DNA of 9,670 nt from Desulfobulbaceae bacterium (GTDB lineage: Bacteria; Desulfobacterota; Desulfobulbia; Desulfobulbales; Desulfocapsaceae): NCBI GenBank assembly GCA_030632405.1, contig DAOVUU010000053.1, forward strand, positions 1 to 9,670. Reading direction: 5' to 3'. This document shows, one piece after another, positions 5,716 to 9,670 of the stretch. The position numbers and the translations under genes are program-made. How positions within the stretch are numbered: the first letter of the stretch is position 1; each line of letters begins with the position of its first letter. Below the pieces are notes generated by a model that was given only the letters and a program-made list of their open reading frames with translations, did no database searches and was not told the origin of the DNA.

Positions 5716-6864
5716 TTACTTCAGAAGTTGCCTGGCAATAATTGTACGCTGTATCTGGTTCGTACCCTCATAGATCTGGGTGATTTTTGCATCACGATAC
5801 AGACGTTCAACTTCATACCCCTGTATATAACCGCTGCCGCCAAATATCTGAACGGCTTCCGCCGTCTGGCGCACCGCAACATCACTGGCAAAACACTTCG
5901 CCATTGAACAGGCGGCAGTGGCGGGGCTCTGATTATCCAGCATCACTGCCGCCTTATGCACAAGAGCACGTGCGGCGGAAATCTCCATGGCCATCTGTGC
6001 AAGCATCCATTGAATACCCTGGAAGTCCGAGATATGACTGCCAAACTGTTTCCTGGTCTGAGAATATTCGAGTGCCGCCTCAAGTCCGGCCTGGGCAATT
6101 CCCACAGCAAGAGCGCCAATCCCCACCCGCCCCCTTTCAAGCACACTCATCATCATATAAAATCCACGATTCAGATCTCCCAGCAGCGCCTCTTCAGGAA
6201 TATGAACATTATCAAAAAAGAGAGCTCCAACCTGCGATGCACGCTGACCCATTTTATGCTCTTTGGGACCACGGGTAACCCCCTTCGCGTTGAGATCGAC
6301 AATAAAGATACTCATCCCCCGATGTCCTTTTTCAGGCTCAGTGCGGGCAAGGACAACACCAATATCCGCTATAGGCCCATTATTTATCCACAATTTACTG
6401 CCAGTCAGACTCCAGCCGGTTTTGGTCCTGACCGCTGTTGTTTTGATTCCCGAGACATCTGAACCTGCTTCAGCTTCAGTAATACAATAGGCCACAAGCA
6501 ATTCAAAGGAAATGATTTTAGGCAGATAGTGGGCTTTCTGTTCCTGAGTACCATAGTGACTCAAAAGTGTACATATAAGCTCCACCAGACCACACTGATC
6601 GGCAACAGCAGAATAACCTTTCGACAATTCCTCCATAATTATAGAATACGCATAGCAGTCTACACCTGCTCCGCCATACTCTTCAGAAACAGTAATTCCA
6701 AAAAGCCCAAGATCTGTCATCTGCTTGAAAATATTGCTGGGAAAATCCGCATCCCTGTCAAGTTTCTCAGCATGCGGACGAATCTCTTCCCGGGCGAATT
6801 CAGATGTCATATCATGTATCTGTCCGTATATATCAAGGGAGTTTTTAGGTATCTGCAGCAGCAT
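5716..6864 (-). CDS. Acyl-CoA dehydrogenase (short-chain type), FAD flavoprotein
   Basis: The product is a 382-residue cytoplasmic flavoenzyme that introduces an alpha-beta double bond in an acyl-CoA (or, run in reverse, reduces an enoyl-CoA), usually passing electrons to ETF. Visible family features are the helical N-terminal domain with G-TVSEEYGGAGVD (about 57-69), CITEAEAGSDVSGIKT for FAD/substrate contacts (about 126-141), LWINNG, KMGQRASQVGALFFDNVHIPEE, the R-FG-I-FQ-IQWMLA-M helix, and IFGGSGYI...ERLYRDAKITQIYEGTNQIQR. The Glu of YEGT (E366) is the catalytic base at the position used by butyryl-CoA and other short-chain members. The start at 6864 has AGGA eight bases upstream and lies inside the 3' end of the CoA-transferase gene (20-nt overlap), indicating coupled translation. 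The exact acyl substrate is not determined. No etfAB is in the window. Confidence 0.93.
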   Translation of the reverse strand: MLLQIPKNSLDIYGQIHDMTSEFAREEIRPHAEKLDRDADFPSNIFKQMTDLGLFGITVSEEYGGAGVDCYAYSIIMEELSKGYSAVADQCGLVELICTLLSHYGTQEQKAHYLPKIISFELLVAYCITEAEAGSDVSGIKTTAVRTKTGWSLTGSKLWINNGPIADIGVVLARTEPEKGHRGMSIFIVDLNAKGVTRGPKEHKMGQRASQVGALFFDNVHIPEEALLGDLNRGFYMMMSVLERGRVGIGALAVGIAQAGLEAALEYSQTRKQFGSHISDFQGIQWMLAQMAMEISAARALVHKAAVMLDNQSPATAACSMAKCFASDVAVRQTAEAVQIFGGSGYIQGYEVERLYRDAKITQIYEGTNQIQRTIIARQLLK

Positions 6865-8404
6865 AAAACGCTTCCTTCAGACCAAGTTTTTGGGGCTGGT
6901 AAATCATCTGGTCTATTGTTTTTAACTCGTTGCTGATAATCGGCCGAAACTCCATCATCTCGAGTATATCTTTTTGCAAGTCAACACCTGGTGCTATTTC
7001 AATGAGCATTAATCCCTCTGGGGTCAATTGAAACACAGCCCGCTCCGTCACGTAAACGATCGTCTGACCCCGTGCTATAGCGGACCGGCCGGAAAAAGAC
7101 ACCTGCTGCACCTGCTCTACAAATTTTTTCACCGTGCCGGAGTTTACAATAGAAAGTCCGGAATGGGTAATTTCCTGTTCGGACTTTACCGCAAATGTAC
7201 CACAATAGACGATCTTTTTCGCTGAAGATGAGATATCTACCGACCCGCCGCTGCCGGTTATAACTTTGCCAAACCGGGTGGAATTGATATTGCCGAACTG
7301 ATCTATCTGGGCGAAACCAAGAAAAGCCATATCCAGTCCACCACCCTGGAAAAAATCAAACTGGTACACATCATCGACAATTGCCGAAGGATTGAACATG
7401 GCACCGAAATTGAGCCCGGTTGTAGGAATACCGGCAATGGCACCCTGCTCGATCATAAAAACCAGCTGATCTGTTATACCCTCCTGCTGAGCCACGATCG
7501 GCACACCATCCGACAGGCCATATCCGAGATTGACAAAGGCACCCGGCCGTAATTCAAGGGCCGCCCTTCGGCTGACAAGCCGCTTTACACCTTCGAGGTT
7601 AAGTTCTTCTGACTCATAGGGAACATCCCGCTTTACCAGTGCAGAATCAAAGGGGGTAAGAAATGTCATTTCCTGATCAGGCTCAACAACAACATAATCG
7701 ATAAAAATACCCGGCACTTTTACCTGCCCGGGATCACAATGCGTATCCCTGGTTCGTTTTACCTGGGCTATCACTATTCCCTTATTTACCTTTGCTGACT
7801 GGGCAATAGAGAGCATGGAAAAAAAGCCGACCTCTTCCTCCATGGTCAAATTGCCTTCACAATCAACAGATGTGCCTCTGATAAATGCAACATCGATCGG
7901 CAGTGTCTTATAGAAGAGATACTCTTTTCCAGCAATTTCTATCACTTCAACTAAATCTTCAGTAGTTATATCATTAAGCTTGCCACCCTCAAGTCGAGGA
8001 TCCACATAGGTGTTGAGACCTATATGAGTCACTATTCCCGGTTTTCCGGATGCAGTTGCACGCATCAGATGTCCCAGAACACCCTGGGAAAAATTATATC
8101 CCTTTATTTTGTTTTCCAGCGCAAGCTTAACCATCTTCGGGGCATTTCCCCAGAAACCACCAATATTCGTCTGAATCAGTCCCTCATGGGCCACATGATT
8201 CATTCCCCTCGAGTCGTTGTCGCCAATACCGCAGGGATGAATCGTTATAAGATTGCGCGGTTCCCGGGTTTCGACATACCTCTCTCCGAGCCCCTGCAGC
8301 AATCTGTCGGGAACCGCATGGCCGGCACCTGCGCCACCGATAGCAACGGTATCCCCGTTTTTAATAAATTCTGCCGCTTCACGGGCATCAACTAATCTGT
8401 ACAT
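6845..8404 (-). CDS. Family I acyl-CoA:carboxylate CoA-transferase (propionate/acetate CoA-transferase type)
   Basis: The product is 519 residues with both CoA-transferase halves (alpha, about 1-255; beta, about 275-505) fused in one chain, the architecture of propionate CoA-transferase and E. coli YdiF. The enzyme swaps CoA between an acyl-CoA and a free carboxylate through a glutamyl-CoA thioester. The catalytic Glu should be E319 in MIEQGAIAGIP, followed by the GLNFGAMFNPSAIVD stretch. Other landmarks are DTVAIGGAGAGHAVPD (18-33), the GGFWGNAPK glycine-rich loop (82-90), GGLDMAFLG-AQ-D-FGNIN (356-374) and GSGGSVDISS (384-393). Other lengths or folds (families II and III) are excluded by this layout. 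The start at 8404 has AGGA seven bases upstream. It is first of the minus-strand gene run and overlaps the acyl-CoA dehydrogenase gene, so together they plausibly activate and dehydrogenate one carboxylic acid. No strong promoter is evident upstream. Confidence 0.92.
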   Translation of the reverse strand: MYRLVDAREAAEFIKNGDTVAIGGAGAGHAVPDRLLQGLGERYVETREPRNLITIHPCGIGDNDSRGMNHVAHEGLIQTNIGGFWGNAPKMVKLALENKIKGYNFSQGVLGHLMRATASGKPGIVTHIGLNTYVDPRLEGGKLNDITTEDLVEVIEIAGKEYLFYKTLPIDVAFIRGTSVDCEGNLTMEEEVGFFSMLSIAQSAKVNKGIVIAQVKRTRDTHCDPGQVKVPGIFIDYVVVEPDQEMTFLTPFDSALVKRDVPYESEELNLEGVKRLVSRRAALELRPGAFVNLGYGLSDGVPIVAQQEGITDQLVFMIEQGAIAGIPTTGLNFGAMFNPSAIVDDVYQFDFFQGGGLDMAFLGFAQIDQFGNINSTRFGKVITGSGGSVDISSSAKKIVYCGTFAVKSEQEITHSGLSIVNSGTVKKFVEQVQQVSFSGRSAIARGQTIVYVTERAVFQLTPEGLMLIEIAPGVDLQKDILEMMEFRPIISNELKTIDQMIYQPQKLGLKEAFYAAADT

Positions 8405-8572
8405 AAATTCGTCCTTTTCGACTCTTTAGAAAATACTGGTTCAGTGAGGAGATAGATTAAAAAGTACACCAGAAACGCCGGTTATCGCAACAGAGAACTC
8501 ACCAACTATCTTACTTTATTAGAGGACCAGTAAAAAACAGCATTGTCCGGTTTAAATCCTGCAGGAGAATTC

Positions 8573-8620
8573 ATGAGTAACTTTTGGAAGCGTCATCCAG
8601 TAAATTTCGTAGTATATTGA
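8573..8620 (+). CDS. Possible 15-codon leader ORF upstream of the AroE-like gene
   Basis: AGGAG (8563-8567) lies five bases before an ATG that opens MSNFWKRHPVNFVVY followed by TGA. Four of fifteen residues are aromatic (two Phe, one Trp, one Tyr). The ORF sits in the 300-nt divergent intergenic region, 84 nt before the AroE-like start. A leader peptide is possible, but no attenuator hairpin with T-run follows, and the best promoter candidate (8617-8647) begins at its end. It could be a gene remnant or chance. The rest of 8405-8572 shows no other recognisable site beyond a PstI-type CCTGCAGG palindrome at 8558-8565. Confidence 0.25.
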   Translation: MSNFWKRHPVNFVVY

Positions 8621-8647
8621 CAGCTGGTGAAAATTTGCATAGATAAT
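8617..8647 (+). promoter_or_regulatory. Candidate promoter of the AroE-like gene
   Basis: A perfect TTGACA (8617-8622) is followed after 17 bp by TAGATA (3 of 6) or after 19 bp by GATAAT (8642-8647, 5 of 6 to TATAAT). The start site would be near 8653, giving a leader of about 50 nt. The -35 is strong; the spacing/-10 combination is imperfect. Confidence 0.45.
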
Positions 8648-8704
8648 ATTTAATCTTACAGACAGGATCGCTCTTTTGACGAAACCAACATAGGACAAAA
8701 AATC

Positions 8705-9523
8705 ATGCCAACATCACTTCCAACATTATGCGGTTCCATGGCCGCCCATCCCTTCCGAATGGCTGTCGAAGTTCATAATGCAGCCTATCGTAAACTCCGT
8801 TTAGATTATACCTTTGTCTATTTTGGCATAATTGATCCGGAAGAAGGAGTAAAGGCAATAAGGGCTCTGGGGATAAGGGGAATGAATGTATCAATGCCGT
8901 TCAAATCTGCAGTTATCCCCTTCCTTGACAACCTTGACTCTGCCGCCGAGGCTATTGGTGCAGTAAATACTATCAATAATAAAGACGGAGTCCTGACCGG
9001 TTACAATACTGATTTCATCGGTGCGATGCGGGCCCTGCAGGAAATAACAGAGCTTGCGGGAAAGAAAGTTGCCATGTTAGGAGCGGGTGGGGCAGCACGG
9101 GCAGTTGGCTACGGGCTGGCAGAATCAGGAGCAGATGTGACACTGTTCAACAGATCTGTTGAGAAAGCAGAGAAGGTTGCGGCAGACTTTAATCTGCAGA
9201 TAGGAGGAACTCTAGATGATTTCTCCAGGGACGATGGTTTTGAAATTCTGGTCAACTGCACATCGATAGGATTTAAAACACCTGATAAAAGCCCTGTACC
9301 TCCGGAAAAACTGAATAAAGATCTGGTTGTGATGGATGCGGTTTTTATCCCGCTGGAAACAAAACTGCTGCGGGAGGCCAAAGAGGCCGGCTGTACCACA
9401 ATCCCCGGTGTCAGAATGTTACTCCACCAGGCATGTGGTCAGGTCGAACTCTATACCGGTCAAAACGCACCCCTTGAAGCAATGGAAAGGGCCATTGAGA
9501 AAGCAATGAAAATACTCAGTTAA
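8705..9523 (+). CDS. Shikimate dehydrogenase-superfamily (AroE-like) oxidoreductase with atypical substrate site
   Basis: The product is 272 residues, normal AroE length. The N-terminal substrate domain (about 1-105) has NVSMPFK with catalytic K67, AVNTI with N88 and GYNTDFIGA with D103, the Lys/Asp pair of the family. The Rossmann domain (about 118-240) has GAGGAAR (126-132) and FNRS (148-151), typical of NADP binding. The terminal helices carry HQACGQ with Q242. The N-terminal motif differs from true AroE: where family members have AHS-x-SP, this protein reads CGSMAAHPFRMAVEVHNAAY, so both shikimate-carboxylate-binding serines are replaced (Pro16, Arg18) and the loop appears two residues longer. 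It may be a divergent AroE-like (RifI/Ael1/SdhL-style) enzyme with another ring acid as substrate, rather than the housekeeping aroE. AGGA lies nine bases before the ATG. No other aro gene is near. Confidence 0.85.
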   Translation: MPTSLPTLCGSMAAHPFRMAVEVHNAAYRKLRLDYTFVYFGIIDPEEGVKAIRALGIRGMNVSMPFKSAVIPFLDNLDSAAEAIGAVNTINNKDGVLTGYNTDFIGAMRALQEITELAGKKVAMLGAGGAARAVGYGLAESGADVTLFNRSVEKAEKVAADFNLQIGGTLDDFSRDDGFEILVNCTSIGFKTPDKSPVPPEKLNKDLVVMDAVFIPLETKLLREAKEAGCTTIPGVRMLLHQACGQVELYTGQNAPLEAMERAIEKAMKILS

Positions 9524-9670
9524 CCGTTTGAGACCCACTTCAAAATGTGTTTTGCAACAGCGACTATTTCGTCATTCTGATTGGTAATCTCAATATTTGA
9601 GAGGGAACGGCTTCGTTCGTTATCAAATTCCTCTACCGTGTATTTTACCGTAATAGTATCGCTGATAAAC
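9520..9670 (-). CDS. Hotdog-fold MaoC-like acyl-CoA hydratase/dehydratase, C-terminal fragment
   Basis: An open minus-strand frame entering from the right edge gives 49 residues and ends with TAA at 9522-9520. It reads GDTITV-like at the start (ISDTITVKYTVEEFD), then a strand IEITNQNDEIVAVAKHILKWV. The pattern D-T-I-x-V...V-E...NQ-x-x-E-I-V-x-x-A-x-H-x-L matches the last strands of MaoC-type hotdog dehydratases and related thioesterases. The catalytic Asp/His region is outside the window, so hydratase and thioesterase cannot be separated. It converges on the AroE-like gene, with the two stops overlapping in a TTAA. Confidence 0.6.
   Translation of the reverse strand, partial: FISDTITVKYTVEEFDNERSRSLSNIEITNQNDEIVAVAKHILKWVSNG

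Noticed and set aside
5787..6462. Two long plus-strand open frames (163 and 168 codons)
   Set aside because: They lie antisense to the acyl-CoA dehydrogenase, whose motifs are unmistakable. Their products are low-complexity and unlike any family, with no ribosome sites.
8024..8395. Plus-strand open frame of 123 codons
   Set aside because: It is antisense to the N-terminal half of the CoA-transferase, with no coding evidence of its own.

Overview
The window looks like a chromosomal segment of an anaerobic or microaerophilic Gram-negative bacterium. A member of the Desulfobacterota (Desulfobulbales-like sulfate reducers) is my best guess. That is inference from gene content (bacteriohemerythrin, SIMPL periplasmic protein, family I CoA-transferase with acyl-CoA dehydrogenase), moderate GC, and a palindromic intergenic element of a style I associate with that group. 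No rRNA, tRNA, CRISPR array, insertion sequence, integrase or phage gene is visible.

Left part (1-2784). The window opens in the last 58 codons of an AbrB-family (PF05145-type) membrane protein on the plus strand. It is followed by a minus-strand single-domain bacteriohemerythrin whose true start lies at 682, set by a good Shine-Dalgarno. A candidate promoter and an 8-bp inverted repeat lie just upstream of it. Divergently on the plus strand come a secreted SIMPL-domain protein (886-1581) and, 15 nt downstream, a 12-helix MFS transporter (1597-2784), probably one transcription unit.

Middle (2793-3536). A small VOC/glyoxalase-fold protein lies on the minus strand, convergent with the MFS gene at an 8-nt gap. 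A 357-nt gene-free gap follows, dominated by a 129-nt imperfect palindrome whose core is a perfect 20+20 bp stem, plus a small second hairpin.

Right-centre (3537-8404), all minus strand. In transcription order: a family I acyl-CoA:carboxylate CoA-transferase, an acyl-CoA dehydrogenase overlapping it by 20 nt, a Gfo/Idh/MocA oxidoreductase, and a GhrB-type glyoxylate/hydroxypyruvate/2-ketoacid reductase with its own convincing sigma70-type promoter (TTTACA-17-TAGAAT). The first two make a plausible module for activating and oxidising (or reducing) a short-chain carboxylic acid. The two NAD(P)-dependent oxidoreductases suggest hydroxy- or keto-acid or polyol chemistry, but the substrate cannot be read from the sequence.

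Right end (8405-9670). A 300-nt divergent intergenic region holds a short aromatic-rich ORF with a strong Shine-Dalgarno and a candidate promoter. It is followed by a shikimate dehydrogenase-superfamily protein that keeps the catalytic Lys/Asp but lacks the usual Ser-x-Ser substrate-binding motif. Its stop codon overlaps, on the opposite strand, the stop of a partial hotdog-fold (MaoC-like) protein that runs off the window. I see no clear undescribed multi-gene system. The most interesting points are the atypical AroE-like enzyme, the large intergenic palindrome, and the CoA-transferase/dehydrogenase cluster.
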